A stretch of DNA of 64,000 bases, taken from an uncultured Pelagibacteraceae bacterium. Lineage in GTDB: Bacteria > Pseudomonadota > Alphaproteobacteria > Pelagibacterales > Pelagibacteraceae. The notes beneath the pieces were generated by a model. The model saw only the letters and a program-made list of their open reading frames with translations. It did not search any database and was not told the origin of the DNA. The stretch is from positions 1 to 64,000 of the forward strand of contig CAJQTC010000005.1 in NCBI GenBank assembly GCA_905618885.1, written 5' to 3'. The position numbers and the translations under genes were made by a program. Positions 52,757 through 63,781 of the stretch are shown here, in pieces; positions within the stretch are counted from its first letter, which is position 1, and the number at the start of each line of letters is the position of its first letter.

Positions 52757-54283
52757 ATGAATTTATTATCATCAGCTTCTGTTTTTAGTTTTTATACTTT
52801 AGTAAGCCGGTTATTAGGATACCTGAGAGATATACTGATAGCAATTTTCTTAGGAGCATCGATTTATGCTGATGCTTTTTTTGTGGCTTTTAGACTACCT
52901 AATACCTTTAGGAGACTTTTTGCAGAAGGTGTATTCAACGCAGCCTTTATCCCAAGTTATGCAGAAGCCAATCTAAAAAATAAAACAGAAGGAAAAAAAT
53001 TTGCAGACGAAGTCTTAAAACTATTAATAATAATTTTATTAGGAATTGTGTTTCTAGTAGAAATTTTTACACCAGCAATAGTTTACTTAATAGCACCAGG
53101 ATTTTATGAAGATATTGAAAAATTTGATTTAGCAGTAGAATTGACAAGAATAACTTTTCCTTTTTTATTTTTTGTAAGTTTATCTTCTTTTTTTTCAGGA
53201 ATATTAAATACAAATAATAAATTTGCAGCAGCAGCAGCCGCCCCAATTATACTAAATATTTTTTTGATTTTTAGTCTAGTGTTTTCTTATTTTTTTGATT
53301 TAAATTTTGAATTAAACCTGTCATATGCCGTTACATTAGCTGGTATATTTCAATTATTGTTTTTGATTTTTTTTACGAGACATTATTACAAGCCCTCAGT
53401 TAATTTTAAAATTATAATTAATTCAAAAATAAAATTTTTTTTTAAAAAATTATTACCAAGTATTTTTTCATCAGGAGTTACTCAAATTAATATTTTTATA
53501 GGTACAATAATCGCCTCTTTTGAAGCGGGAGCTGTTTCTTATTTGTATTATGCTGATAGAATTTATCAAATCAACTTAGCTATTGCAGGAATAGCAATTG
53601 GTACCGTGGCACTTCCGGAATTATCAAGAAAAATAAAAATCGGTAGTTGGAACGAAGTATACAACATACAGAATAGATCACTTGAACTTTGTCTGCTTTT
53701 ATCTGTGCCGGCATGTTTTGGTTTAATTATAGCCTCAAAAGAAATCACAGATGCATTGTTTGGCTACGGATCATTTCTTGAAAAAGATGTCATGTTAACT
53801 TCAAGTGCTTTAAAATACTTCGGATATGGAGTTCCAGCATTTGCATTAATTAAAGTTTTTTCGAATTTTTTCTTTGCAAGAGATAATACACGGATTCCAT
53901 TTTATATTTCATTTTTTAGTGTCTTTTTAAATGTTTTGATATCCTTAATTTATTTTAAAAAAATAGGATTTATAATTATTCCTATTGCAACATCCATTTC
54001 TACTTGGTCGGCAGTCTTAATTTACGTAATAGTATTATTAAAATTAAAATATTTTAATATTAAGAATATTTTTTTTATCAACATGATAAAGATACTTATT
54101 TCTTCACTAATAATGAGTTTAGGGCTTTATTACTTATTAGGGTATTTTGAGGATAAGCTAATTTATAGTAATTATTATAAATCATTTTATCTTATAATGA
54201 TTATAATTTTAATTACTTCTATGTACTTAGTGTTAGCCCGATTACTAGGAGTATTTAAAATTAAAAACTTTGAAACAAATTAA
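52757..54283 (+). CDS. murJ: Lipid II flippase MurJ
   Basis: 508 aa, multi-[57 protein letters not shown]. Confidence 0.96.
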   Translation: MNLLSSASVFSFYTLVSRLLGYLRDILIAIFLGASIYADAFFVAFRLPNTFRRLFAEGVFNAAFIPSYAEANLKNKTEGKKFADEVLKLLIIILLGIVFLVEIFTPAIVYLIAPGFYEDIEKFDLAVELTRITFPFLFFVSLSSFFSGILNTNNKFAAAAAAPIILNIFLIFSLVFSYFFDLNFELNLSYAVTLAGIFQLLFLIFFTRHYYKPSVNFKIIINSKIKFFFKKLLPSIFSSGVTQINIFIGTIIASFEAGAVSYLYYADRIYQINLAIAGIAIGTVALPELSRKIKIGSWNEVYNIQNRSLELCLLLSVPACFGLIIASKEITDALFGYGSFLEKDVMLTSSALKYFGYGVPAFALIKVFSNFFFARDNTRIPFYISFFSVFLNVLISLIYFKKIGFIIIPIATSISTWSAVLIYVIVLLKLKYFNIKNIFFINMIKILISSLIMSLGLYYLLGYFEDKLIYSNYYKSFYLIMIIILITSMYLVLARLLGVFKIKNFETN

Positions 54284-54285
54284 AA

Positions 54286-55287
54286 ATGGATAAAAATAAA
54301 TTAGTTTTTTCAGGGGTTCAACCCACAGGAAATTTGCACTTAGGTAATTATCTTGGGGCACTTAAAAACTTTGTAACTCTTCAGAAGCAAACGAAGTGTA
54401 TTTATTGTGTAGTTGACCTCCATGCAATTACAGTTTTTCAAGACCCAAATGAACTTAAAAATAATATTCTAGAAACAACAGCAGGTTTTCTTGCAACTGG
54501 ACTTGATAGCAAAAAAAGTATTATTTTCAACCAATCATCAGTGAGTGGTCACGCTGAACTTGCTTGGATCTTTAATTGTATAGCTCGTGTCGGATGGTTG
54601 AACAGAATGACACAATTTAAAGACAAAGCCGGTAAAGACAAAGAAAAAGCAAGTGTAGGACTTTATATCTACCCAAATTTAATGGCAGCAGATATTTTGT
54701 TATACAAAGCAACTCATGTCCCAGTAGGAGCAGATCAAAAACAACATTTAGAACTTTGCAGGGACATTGCACAAAAATTTAACACAGACTTTAAAAAAAA
54801 TATATTTCCAATACCTGAACCACTAATACAAAAGAATATATCTAGAGTTATGAGTCTAAGAGATGGCACAAAAAAAATGAGTAAATCAGATGAGTCGGGT
54901 TACTCCAGAATTGATTTAAAAGATTCTGCTGATGACATAATTAAAAAAATTAAAAAGGCAAAATCAGATTCTTCTTTTATACCTGATAACTTAAAAGATT
55001 TAGAAAAAAAACCAGAAGCTTTAAATTTAATTAGCATTTATTCAGACTTATTAGAGATATCATTAGAACAAGTGATAAATGAAGTTAAAGGAAAGGATTA
55101 TTCTTATTTAAAAAATAAATTATCAGAAGTATTAATAGAAATAATATGTCCAATAGGAAAAGAGATAAAAAATTTATTAGAAGACAAGAATTATTTAGAA
55201 AAAGTCCTTAAAGAAGGTACTGAAAAAGCTAGAATTTTAGCTGTAGATAACCTCAAGGAAGTACGAAATGTGGTAGGATTTATTTAA
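54286..55287 (+). CDS. trpS: Tryptophanyl-tRNA synthetase
   Basis: 333 aa; [29 protein letters not shown]. Confidence 0.97.
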   Translation: MDKNKLVFSGVQPTGNLHLGNYLGALKNFVTLQKQTKCIYCVVDLHAITVFQDPNELKNNILETTAGFLATGLDSKKSIIFNQSSVSGHAELAWIFNCIARVGWLNRMTQFKDKAGKDKEKASVGLYIYPNLMAADILLYKATHVPVGADQKQHLELCRDIAQKFNTDFKKNIFPIPEPLIQKNISRVMSLRDGTKKMSKSDESGYSRIDLKDSADDIIKKIKKAKSDSSFIPDNLKDLEKKPEALNLISIYSDLLEISLEQVINEVKGKDYSYLKNKLSEVLIEIICPIGKEIKNLLEDKNYLEKVLKEGTEKARILAVDNLKEVRNVVGFI

Positions 55288-55308
55288 GTAAAAATGTTAT
55301 AAACAAGC

Positions 55309-55857
55309 ATGATATTAACTGAACCAACACCCAATCCTGACTCATTAAAGTTTTTGTCAGAAAAAACTATATCCACAATAGGAACTGAAGAATTTCAAAA
55401 AAAGGATCTAGGTAAGATAGAAAATCAGTTTATAAAAAATTTACTTAATTTAGAAGGGGTAGAGCTTATCCTTCTTTCTGACAACTTTCTGTCGGTAAAG
55501 AAAAACAAAGAAATTACTTGGGATGTTTTAAAACCAACCGTTATTGCGCATATGAATGATTATTTTCAAAAAAATAACGAACCTATACTTAATAAAAAAA
55601 AAGATCTGGAAAACAGTAATCCGAATGCAGGAGAAATTGAGGGTCGCATTATAAAGATTTTAGACGAAAAAATTAGACCAGCTGTAGCAAAAGATGGTGG
55701 TGATATTAAATTTAAATCTTTTAAAAATGGGATCGTACATGTTGAGTTGCAAGGAAGTTGTTCAGGATGTCCAAGTTCACTTATGACTTTGAAACAAGGT
55801 GTGCAAAATTTACTTTGTCATTATGTGGAAGAAGTAAAATCAGTAGAGGCAATTTAA
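55309..55857 (+). CDS. NfuA/Nfu family Fe-S cluster carrier
   Basis: 182 aa; TEPTPNPDSLKFL N-domain, GCSGCPSSLMTLKQGV C-terminal NifU domain. Confidence 0.95.
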   Translation: MILTEPTPNPDSLKFLSEKTISTIGTEEFQKKDLGKIENQFIKNLLNLEGVELILLSDNFLSVKKNKEITWDVLKPTVIAHMNDYFQKNNEPILNKKKDLENSNPNAGEIEGRIIKILDEKIRPAVAKDGGDIKFKSFKNGIVHVELQGSCSGCPSSLMTLKQGVQNLLCHYVEEVKSVEAI

Positions 55858-55858
55858 A

Positions 55859-57352
55859 ATGAAAAAAATTATTAGCTATCGCCAAAAAATAATTGCATTA
55901 GCAAAAATTTATAACATTGAAAAAATCTTAGATCCAAATTTAAAACTTACTACTTACGAGATAGAACTAGAGCTATTAAAAAACAAAGTTCCAATACCAT
56001 CAAGAAGAGGATATTTCTCTCATATAGTTATTAATGAAATTATAGATCCACTTTATGCGACTCTTAAAAAAAGTTTCTCGATAAATTATAATTTTAACAA
56101 AACTTTACAAAACTTTTTTAATTACATCAAAAGCTTCCTACCAAACAAAGTAGCAATAAAATTACCTTTTAGAAAAATTTCAAAAAGTATATCTGAAAGC
56201 ATTAATAGCTACGTCAGTTTTATCATCTTCAATATAAGTAATTTTTTCAAAGTTCTTACTAAAACAATAATAAATAGTTTAAATAATATTTATCATTTTA
56301 AATTTGAAGAAAAATTAATAAATAAATTTATTTTACGAGGAGTTTATAGTTTCGTAGTAGTAATGTTAGTCTCAAGTGGTTTTTATATAAAGAACCTTAT
56401 AACTAATGTAGATGGATTAAGGATATCCGTAGAAATAAAATCAGACAAAAAAGAAAATACTAAAAAAGCAAAAAAAGAAAATATATTAAAAAATCCGGAA
56501 GTTGTTAAAAAAAATCTATCTAACAATCTGAAAAAAAAATCAAAAGTCTCAAAAAAACCTTATGATCCTGAGAATGATTATACTTTGAATACTCAAACAG
56601 TATTAAATTTATTTGAAGATTTAGAATATGATCTTGATCACGTGAGAAATAAAAAAAAGGTAAAACCTATATACTTTACGAGACTACCTAAAGATTTAAA
56701 TACTATTAAAAGTATTAAAGACAAAAAAGAAACTTTTTTACAAATTCTATTACCCTTGGTTGTAGCCGAAAATGAAAAAATTAAAAAAGATAGAGAGTAT
56801 TTGTTAAAAATATTAAAGGAAAATGAATCTGTAGAAAATAAAAAATGGTTAAATAAAAAATACAAAGCGTATAAAGTTTCAGACAGAAATGTTAGCGAGC
56901 TAATAGAAAAAATTGATATTATACCAACATCAATTGCACTAGCTCAGGCAGCAAAAGAAAGTGGCTGGGGAACTTCAAGGTTTGCTTTAGAAGGAAATGC
57001 GATATATGGGCAATGGACTTGGAGTGGTGATGGAATTGAGCCGTTAGAAAAAACCAAAGATCAAAATCATAAAATACTAAAGTTTCCTTTGCTAAGGGCT
57101 TCAGTGAAAGCGTATATAAATAATTTAAACACACATAGAGGTTACAAAAATTTTAGATTAAAAAGAGCTGAAATTCGAAAAAATAATAAAAAGCTGAAAG
57201 GCTTGGAACTTATTCATGAGCTTGAAAATTATGCACAAACTGGCAAAGAGTATACTAGAATATTAGAAAAAATTATCGAGCAAAATGATTTAGATGAATT
57301 AGAAGCGGTAACAATAGACGATTTCAAGAAGACCGATCAGCTAAAACTTTAG
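55859..57352 (+). CDS. Bax/FlgJ-like glucosaminidase domain membrane protein
   Basis: 497 aa; TM around residues 160-185, C-terminal IPTSIALAQAAKESGWGTSRFALEGNAIYGQWTW. Confidence 0.88.
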   Translation: MKKIISYRQKIIALAKIYNIEKILDPNLKLTTYEIELELLKNKVPIPSRRGYFSHIVINEIIDPLYATLKKSFSINYNFNKTLQNFFNYIKSFLPNKVAIKLPFRKISKSISESINSYVSFIIFNISNFFKVLTKTIINSLNNIYHFKFEEKLINKFILRGVYSFVVVMLVSSGFYIKNLITNVDGLRISVEIKSDKKENTKKAKKENILKNPEVVKKNLSNNLKKKSKVSKKPYDPENDYTLNTQTVLNLFEDLEYDLDHVRNKKKVKPIYFTRLPKDLNTIKSIKDKKETFLQILLPLVVAENEKIKKDREYLLKILKENESVENKKWLNKKYKAYKVSDRNVSELIEKIDIIPTSIALAQAAKESGWGTSRFALEGNAIYGQWTWSGDGIEPLEKTKDQNHKILKFPLLRASVKAYINNLNTHRGYKNFRLKRAEIRKNNKKLKGLELIHELENYAQTGKEYTRILEKIIEQNDLDELEAVTIDDFKKTDQLKL

Positions 57353-57354
57353 AC

Positions 57355-58398
57355 TTACAGTTCAGCGACAACAAATTGCATACCAAGCCAGCGCCAAGAT
57401 CCATTGGGCTCTCTTAGAGAGCAATTAATCCTTCCTCTTTCTGTTGTAAATTTACCGATTAGGTTAATTTTAATTTTAAAATTATTTATGAACTTGATTT
57501 CAGATTTTCTCCATGAATTAAGTTCATTCGAATAACAATTTAATAACTTAATATTTTTCATATCTTCAAAAAACTCAATCGTAACTTCGGGAGGATTATT
57601 AATATTATTGATATACTTTTCTCTTGGAAAAATTGATTTAAATTTTAAAGGAATTGTTTTAAGAATTAATTCAAATCTTTCAATTTTGCCATATTTTTCA
57701 TTAATAGAAAATCTAGGAAGTTCATAAAAATCTTTTGTTTCGTCAGCAACTCCCGAATGTTGACCAAATGCATACTTAAAATTTAAATTTTTAACAACAT
57801 TCTTAAAGTTGTTGCTATACTCTCCAAATGGATATGAAAAAAAAGGTGAACTATAATTTAATTCTTTTTTAAAAGTTTTTATGGCTAGTTCTATATCATT
57901 AATAATTTCATCATCTGTTTTATCAACTAAATAATCATGAGAGTAGCTATGATTTCCTATGTGCACAAACTTTTCTCTTGATATTTCTTTAATTTGCTTC
58001 CAAGTCATATAACCACTACTGCCAACCTCACGTGTATTTACAAATAATATAAAAGGTATCTTATTATCTTTAAGTATAGGCCAAGCGTGATCATAAAAAG
58101 ATTTAAACGCATCATCTATAGTTAATAAAACTTTTTTCTTATTTTTATATTTTGTGAGATTATCTTCAAAATTATTTGCATTAATAAAGCTAAAACTATT
58201 TTTTTTTATAAGATTTATTTGTTTTATAAAATCTGTTAGTTTTATATTGGTAGAAGGATATTTGTTTTCATCAAATCGATGATACATAAGGACAATAACA
58301 CCTTTATCCTCTATATTATCAGCTATAGATGAGGAACCAAAAAGCATAGATATAAAAAATAAAAAAATGATCAAAGATTTTTTAATAATTAATTGCAC
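57355..58398 (-). CDS. Polysaccharide deacetylase family protein
   Basis: VIVLMYHRFDENKYPSTNI, LLTIDDAFKSFYDHAWPIL, HIGNHSYSHDYL; GTG at 58398 gives signal peptide MQLIIKKSLIIFLFFISMLFGSSSIADN (ORF opens at 58614). Confidence 0.85.
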   Translation of the reverse strand: MQLIIKKSLIIFLFFISMLFGSSSIADNIEDKGVIVLMYHRFDENKYPSTNIKLTDFIKQINLIKKNSFSFINANNFEDNLTKYKNKKKVLLTIDDAFKSFYDHAWPILKDNKIPFILFVNTREVGSSGYMTWKQIKEISREKFVHIGNHSYSHDYLVDKTDDEIINDIELAIKTFKKELNYSSPFFSYPFGEYSNNFKNVVKNLNFKYAFGQHSGVADETKDFYELPRFSINEKYGKIERFELILKTIPLKFKSIFPREKYINNINNPPEVTIEFFEDMKNIKLLNCYSNELNSWRKSEIKFINNFKIKINLIGKFTTERGRINCSLREPNGSWRWLGMQFVVAEL

Positions 58399-58975
58399 AG
58401 GTTTAAATGATTCCATTGCTTTAAAAAATGATAATAAATTTTTTTTTAAAAAATTACAAACCAATCTTGTTAAAAATGAAATTTTAGTCTTGGATATTCT
58501 TACTTTTCTTAAAGAAAACAATGTTAGAATAAATAATAAGCTTTCAATTATAGTAAATTCAGGCCCTGGAAGTTTTTCAGGTATTAGAATCGCCCTGGCT
58601 GTTGCCAAAGGCATACAGCTTGTTAATAAAGTAAATGTTTATAGTTATAATTATTTTCTGTTAAATGCAGCACCATATTTAGATCAAAAAATGAGAATTA
58701 TTTCCATCCAAAAAACAAATAATTTTTATTATTATTCAGAAGGAAAGTATAATGAGGGGTTTAATTTTACTATACCAGAAAAAATTATCTCTAGCAGTTG
58801 GAAGAAAAAAGATTCTATTGTTATTGTACCTCATGAAACAATAAATGATGAAATATTTAATAATATTAGTCAAAAAAAATTAAAAATAGCTCAATTCAAC
58901 CTTAAAAATATTGAAATATTAGTAAAAAATAATTTATTAGAAAATAAATTGATTAAACCACTATATTTAAGTTAA
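58367..58975 (+). CDS. tsaB: tRNA threonylcarbamoyladenosine biosynthesis protein TsaB
   Basis: 202 aa; SIIVNSGPGSFSGIRIALAVAKGIQL motif. Confidence 0.9.
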   Translation: MIKDFLIINCTGLNDSIALKNDNKFFFKKLQTNLVKNEILVLDILTFLKENNVRINNKLSIIVNSGPGSFSGIRIALAVAKGIQLVNKVNVYSYNYFLLNAAPYLDQKMRIISIQKTNNFYYYSEGKYNEGFNFTIPEKIISSSWKKKDSIVIVPHETINDEIFNNISQKKLKIAQFNLKNIEILVKNNLLENKLIKPLYLS

Positions 58976-58990
58976 GTTATAAATAACTAT

Positions 58991-59398
58991 ATGAACAAAA
59001 TAGAAGAAAAATGTATAAGCAAAGGTGTCAGATTAACAGATCAAAGAAAAGTAATCGCTGAAGCTATGTCTGCTTCTACAGATCATCCAGATGTAGATGA
59101 GCTACATAAAAGAGTTAATAAAGTTGATAAAAAAATTAGTATAGCCACAGTATACAGAACAGTAAAATTGTTCGAAGAATCAGGTATCGTTGAAAAACAC
59201 GATTTTAAAGGTGGCAAAGCAAGATACGAAGAATCTCCCGATGAACATCACGATCATTTAATCGATATAAACAGTGGCGAGATAATTGAATTTGTAGATA
59301 AGGAAATAGAAAATTTACAAAACAAAGTTGCTGAAAAATTAGGTTATAAATTAGTTGATCACAAACTTGAACTCTATGGATCTAAAATAAAAAAATAA
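58991..59398 (+). CDS. fur: Fur family transcriptional regulator
   Basis: 135 aa; GVRLTDQRKVIAEAMSAS, HPDVDELHKRVNKVDKKISIATVYRTVKLFEESGIV, HHDHLI. Confidence 0.93.
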   Translation: MNKIEEKCISKGVRLTDQRKVIAEAMSASTDHPDVDELHKRVNKVDKKISIATVYRTVKLFEESGIVEKHDFKGGKARYEESPDEHHDHLIDINSGEIIEFVDKEIENLQNKVAEKLGYKLVDHKLELYGSKIKK

Positions 59399-59399
59399 T

Positions 59400-60749
59400 T
59401 TGTCTAAAAAAATATTTATTAAAACTTTTGGTTGTCAAATGAATGAATACGATAGCAATCGTATATTAGATTTAGTTAAATCTATAGGGTATACTGCCAC
59501 TAATAATCCTTCCGATGCAGATTGCTATGTATTAAATACTTGCCACATCAGAGAAAAAGCAACTGACAAAGTTTACCATGATATTGGTCGATTAAAAAAA
59601 GAATTTAGAAATCGAAAAAAACCAATGCTTTTAGTTACAGGCTGTGTAGCTCAAGCCGAAAGTGTGGAAATGCTTAATCGTGAAAAATATATTGATGGGG
59701 TTGTTGGTCCTCAATCATACCATCTAATACCTGAAATAATAAAAAAAATTGAAAGTAATAAAAATAAAAACAAAATAAATAGTACTGAATTTGATGTGGT
59801 AGAAAAGTTTGATACATTAAATCTAATTAAAAATTCAAGTTCAAAAATATCTTCATATTTAACAATTCAAGAAGGCTGCGATAAATTTTGTCATTTTTGT
59901 GTAGTGCCATACACAAGAGGACCTGAGTTCTCTAGATCATTTAGTGAGGTTGTAAAAGAAGCAAAACAATTAGTACAAAATGGTTCTAAAGAAATTACTC
60001 TTTTGGGTCAAAATGTGAATGCTTACGAATATATAGATCAGACAAATACTTATCGTCTATCTGATTTATTAGTTAAACTTAACAATTTTAAAGAATTGAA
60101 TAGAATTAGATACACAACTTCGCACCCAAAAGATGTAACAAAAGATTTAATCCAGGCTCATAAATCTTGCGATAAGCTAATGCCTATACTTCATTTGCCG
60201 GTTCAAAGTGGTTCCTCAAAAATTCTAAATGCTATGAATAGGAAACACAGCATCTTAGAATACCATGAAATTATTGAAGAGCTTAAAAGAGTTAAACCAG
60301 ATATTAGATTTTCTTCAGATTTTATTATAGGTTATCCAGGTGAAACAGAGGATGATTTTAACCAAACATTGGACTTAATAGAACGCGTGCAATTTATTAA
60401 CTCATATTCTTTTATTTACAGCCCAAGACCTGGAACACCAGCTCCAAAAAAAGACACCATTAACCCAGATGTCTCAAAAAAAAGATTAATCAGATTACAA
60501 GCAGCACTCGAAGAAAATAACTCTAAATATAAAAATGAATTTTTAGGTAAATCAATAGAAGTACTTTTTGAAAATAAATTAGACAAACAAAATAAATACT
60601 TTGGTAGAGATAAATTTTTGAATTCAGTGATTGTAGAATCTGACCAAGATTTATCAGGCCAATTAATGTATATTGAGGTTAACAATTTTAATCATAATAG
60701 TTTATTTGGAACAATTTCAAACGATGAAAAAAGGAATTTTGCAGCTTAA
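59400..60749 (+). CDS. miaB: tRNA-2-methylthio-N6-dimethylallyladenosine synthase
   Basis: 449 aa, TTG start; IKTFGCQMNEYDSNRI, EGCDKFCHFCVVPYTRGPEFSR radical-SAM CxxxCxxC. Confidence 0.97.
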   Translation: MSKKIFIKTFGCQMNEYDSNRILDLVKSIGYTATNNPSDADCYVLNTCHIREKATDKVYHDIGRLKKEFRNRKKPMLLVTGCVAQAESVEMLNREKYIDGVVGPQSYHLIPEIIKKIESNKNKNKINSTEFDVVEKFDTLNLIKNSSSKISSYLTIQEGCDKFCHFCVVPYTRGPEFSRSFSEVVKEAKQLVQNGSKEITLLGQNVNAYEYIDQTNTYRLSDLLVKLNNFKELNRIRYTTSHPKDVTKDLIQAHKSCDKLMPILHLPVQSGSSKILNAMNRKHSILEYHEIIEELKRVKPDIRFSSDFIIGYPGETEDDFNQTLDLIERVQFINSYSFIYSPRPGTPAPKKDTINPDVSKKRLIRLQAALEENNSKYKNEFLGKSIEVLFENKLDKQNKYFGRDKFLNSVIVESDQDLSGQLMYIEVNNFNHNSLFGTISNDEKRNFAA

Positions 60750-60752
60750 ATA

Positions 60753-61757
60753 ATGTCTGAAATAAGTAAATTAGAGCAAAAACTTATAATAAAGAGAATA
60801 GACAAAGAGACATTAACTATTCAAATTCTAGATAACAATATTTTATCATCTATTGTAGGTCAATTTAACGAAAATCTTAAAAAATTAGAAAATTTATCTA
60901 AAGCTACTTTGTTTTTTAGAGGCAATTTAATTACAGCAAAAGGAAGTCCAGAGAGTATTAGCACTGTTTCTGAGGCAATAAGATTCTTAATAAACAAATT
61001 TCTTTTGACAAACAATATTGAAAAAAGTGATATAATCTTATCTGTGAATAAGAACTTAAATACAGAAAGCAGCTCAAACATACAATCTTTTGCGCAATTA
61101 ATTAAAACACCAAGAAAATCAGTAATTGCAAGATCACAAAAACAATCTGACTACATAAAAGCATTAAGAGAAAACGATATTGTCGTGGCACTAGGTCCCG
61201 CCGGAACTGGTAAAAGTTTTCTTGCCGTATCGGTTGCCGTTACCTTGCTCATGGAGAAGAAAGTGGAACGAGTTATACTTTCTAGACCAGCAGTAGAGGC
61301 AGGTGAAAAATTAGGTTTTCTTCCAGGAGATATGAAGGAAAAAGTAGATCCATATTTAAGACCACTCTACGATGCTTTATATGAACTATTTGGATTTGAA
61401 AAAATTGATAAAAAAATAGAATCAGGTGAAATTGAAATTGCACCATTGGCATTTATGAGGGGCCGAACTTTAAAAAATTGTTTTGCAATATTAGACGAAG
61501 CTCAAAATGCCACTGAAACTCAAATAAAAATGTTTTTAACTAGAATAGGAGAAAATTCGAAATTAGTAGTAAATGGTGACCCTTCACAAGTAGATTTAAT
61601 TAATAAAAACCATTCAGGTTTAATAAAATCTAAAAGTGTACTAAGTAAAATTGAAGAAATAAAAATTATCGAATTTGATCATAAAGATGTTGTAAGGCAC
61701 CCTCTTGTGTCGAAAATTATCAAGGCTTACCAAAATAAAGCCGATGATCAGAGCTGA
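60753..61757 (+). CDS. PhoH family ATPase
   Basis: 334 aa; ALGPAGTGKSFLAVSVAV, LSRPAVEAGEKLGFLPGDMKEKVDPYLRPLYD. Confidence 0.96.
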   Translation: MSEISKLEQKLIIKRIDKETLTIQILDNNILSSIVGQFNENLKKLENLSKATLFFRGNLITAKGSPESISTVSEAIRFLINKFLLTNNIEKSDIILSVNKNLNTESSSNIQSFAQLIKTPRKSVIARSQKQSDYIKALRENDIVVALGPAGTGKSFLAVSVAVTLLMEKKVERVILSRPAVEAGEKLGFLPGDMKEKVDPYLRPLYDALYELFGFEKIDKKIESGEIEIAPLAFMRGRTLKNCFAILDEAQNATETQIKMFLTRIGENSKLVVNGDPSQVDLINKNHSGLIKSKSVLSKIEEIKIIEFDHKDVVRHPLVSKIIKAYQNKADDQS

Positions 61758-62211
61758 TGTAATAACCAGCAATAGAAGTTGGATAAAATTTATTAAAGTT
61801 CCCAAACTTTATATAAATAAAAAACTTAAAAAAATAGGAATAAGAACTAATTTACTTAAGAAAAATAATTGTAAATTTACTATTTTACTCTCAGGGAGTA
61901 GTGAAATTAAAAAATTAAACATTAGGTTCAGAAAAAAAAACAAAACAACAGATATTTTATCTTTTCCTTCTTACGAAAAGAAATTTTTAAATAAATTATT
62001 AAAGAAAAAAAATAATCAAGTATATCTGGGTGATATAATCATTAATTTAAGTAAGATAAAGCAACAATCGAAGAATAAAAATTTCTCTTTCAATTTTGAT
62101 AAAATCTGGATACATGGATTGGTTCATTTGTTAGGGCATCGCCACAAATCAAATCTTGATTTTTCTATAATGAAAAAAATAGAAAATAAATTATTACAAT
62201 CTATAGAATAA
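61744..62211 (+). CDS. ybeY: rRNA maturation RNase YbeY
   Basis: Start MIRADVITSN at 61744 preferred over 61705; NKTTDILSFPS, HGLVHLLGHRH zinc motif. Confidence 0.93.
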   Translation: MIRADVITSNRSWIKFIKVPKLYINKKLKKIGIRTNLLKKNNCKFTILLSGSSEIKKLNIRFRKKNKTTDILSFPSYEKKFLNKLLKKKNNQVYLGDIIINLSKIKQQSKNKNFSFNFDKIWIHGLVHLLGHRHKSNLDFSIMKKIENKLLQSIE

Positions 62212-62212
62212 T

Positions 62213-63781
62213 ATGATTTTAAATTTTTTTAATAGTAAATTTTTTTTAACTTTATTATTTCCATTTATACTTGGCACTTTGACTGTTTTTAGCTTTCAGC
62301 CATATAATTTGAATTATATAAATTTTATAATATTTCCAATTTTATTTTTACTTACGACTTATGTGCGAAAAAAATCAAAAAATACCTATAGGAAAAAACC
62401 TTATTTATTAAATCTATTTTTGATTGGATATTTATTTGGTATTGGTTTTTTTTTAACGGGAACAAGCTGGATATCGCACTCATTAACATTCGATGAAAAT
62501 TTTAAATTTTTAATTCCCGTCGCAGTAGTTGGTTTACCTGTTTTTCTTGGGCTCTTTTTTGGTATAGCAAATTTAATTGTCGGGCCTTTTTTGCAAAATA
62601 ATTTTACATCAATTTTATTATTCTCAAGTTCTTTTGCTTTCTTGGATTATGTGCGTGCTAAAATTTTATCAGGCTTTCCTTGGAATATTTGGGCTTATAC
62701 GTGGTCCTGGAAACCAGAGATACTACAGTCATTATTTTATCTCGGTTTCTTTTCATTTAATTTAGTTTGTATTATTATTTATTGCTCACCGCTTTTATTA
62801 ATTTTTAAAAAAAAAGGTAATTTATTGTTGTTTACTTTAATTAGTTTAATTTTTTTTGGTAATTATATATACGGCTCTTCCGTAATTAAAAAAAATAACG
62901 AAGATTTATCTAATAAAAAATTGGATTCAAACAACTCTATTTATACAAAAATTATTTCACCTAATTTTGATTTAAAGTACAATTTATCTAATGCGGATCT
63001 TGGTAAAAACTTATCCAATTTAATTAAATATAGTGAGCCTGAAAAAGAAAAAAAAACACTTTTCATTTGGCCTGAAGGAGTCTTTACTGGTTTTAATCTT
63101 AATCAGATTAAAGAATACAGAGCATTATTTGAAAAGTCGTTTTCAGAAAATCATTTAATACTATTTGGATCCAGCACAAATCAAGAATATCTAAATAGTA
63201 ATGAAATATTTAATAGTCTAATTATCGTGAACAATAAGTTAGATATAATTTTTCAGTATAATAAAACAAAACTAGTCCCTTTTGGTGAGTTTTTACCGTT
63301 AGAGAATATTCTAAGTAAACTTGGATTAAAAAAAATTACAGAGGGCTACGGTTCATTTTCAAAAGGCACTAATAAAAATATTTTTATATTGGGAAATTTA
63401 CGGATGTTACCATTAATTTGTTACGAAATAATTTTTCCTGAATTAAGTCAAAATAAAAGAAATCTCATTGTAAATATCTCAGAAGATGCTTGGTTCGGGA
63501 ACACAATAGGACCCAGTCAACATTTTGCCAAAGCTATTTTTAGAGCCATAGAAAGCAATGTTTATTTGGTAAGATCTGCAAATAAGGGTTTTAGTGCTTT
63601 TGTAGATAATAAAGGCATAATTAAAAAAGCTTTAAAGCCAAATGAAAAAGGTGTTATTGAATTTAACGTACCAATTATAAACAATGTTAAACTAAAATAT
63701 AAAATTGATTTGATTTTTTTTGTCCTTTTATTTACATGTTGTTTAACTTTTATTATTTTAAAAGAAAATGACAAAAAATAA
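62213..63781 (+). CDS. lnt: Apolipoprotein N-acyltransferase
   Basis: 522 aa; N-terminal TMs, nitrilase-like domain ([31 protein letters not shown]). Confidence 0.96.
   Translation: MILNFFNSKFFLTLLFPFILGTLTVFSFQPYNLNYINFIIFPILFLLTTYVRKKSKNTYRKKPYLLNLFLIGYLFGIGFFLTGTSWISHSLTFDENFKFLIPVAVVGLPVFLGLFFGIANLIVGPFLQNNFTSILLFSSSFAFLDYVRAKILSGFPWNIWAYTWSWKPEILQSLFYLGFFSFNLVCIIIYCSPLLLIFKKKGNLLLFTLISLIFFGNYIYGSSVIKKNNEDLSNKKLDSNNSIYTKIISPNFDLKYNLSNADLGKNLSNLIKYSEPEKEKKTLFIWPEGVFTGFNLNQIKEYRALFEKSFSENHLILFGSSTNQEYLNSNEIFNSLIIVNNKLDIIFQYNKTKLVPFGEFLPLENILSKLGLKKITEGYGSFSKGTNKNIFILGNLRMLPLICYEIIFPELSQNKRNLIVNISEDAWFGNTIGPSQHFAKAIFRAIESNVYLVRSANKGFSAFVDNKGIIKKALKPNEKGVIEFNVPIINNVKLKYKIDLIFFVLLFTCCLTFIILKENDKK

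Noticed and set aside
56639-56645. CACGTGA-containing sequence (TGATCACGTGAGAAA) as an additional parS
   Set aside because: Lacks the symmetric TTTCACGTGAAA core; far weaker than the two rsmG sites.
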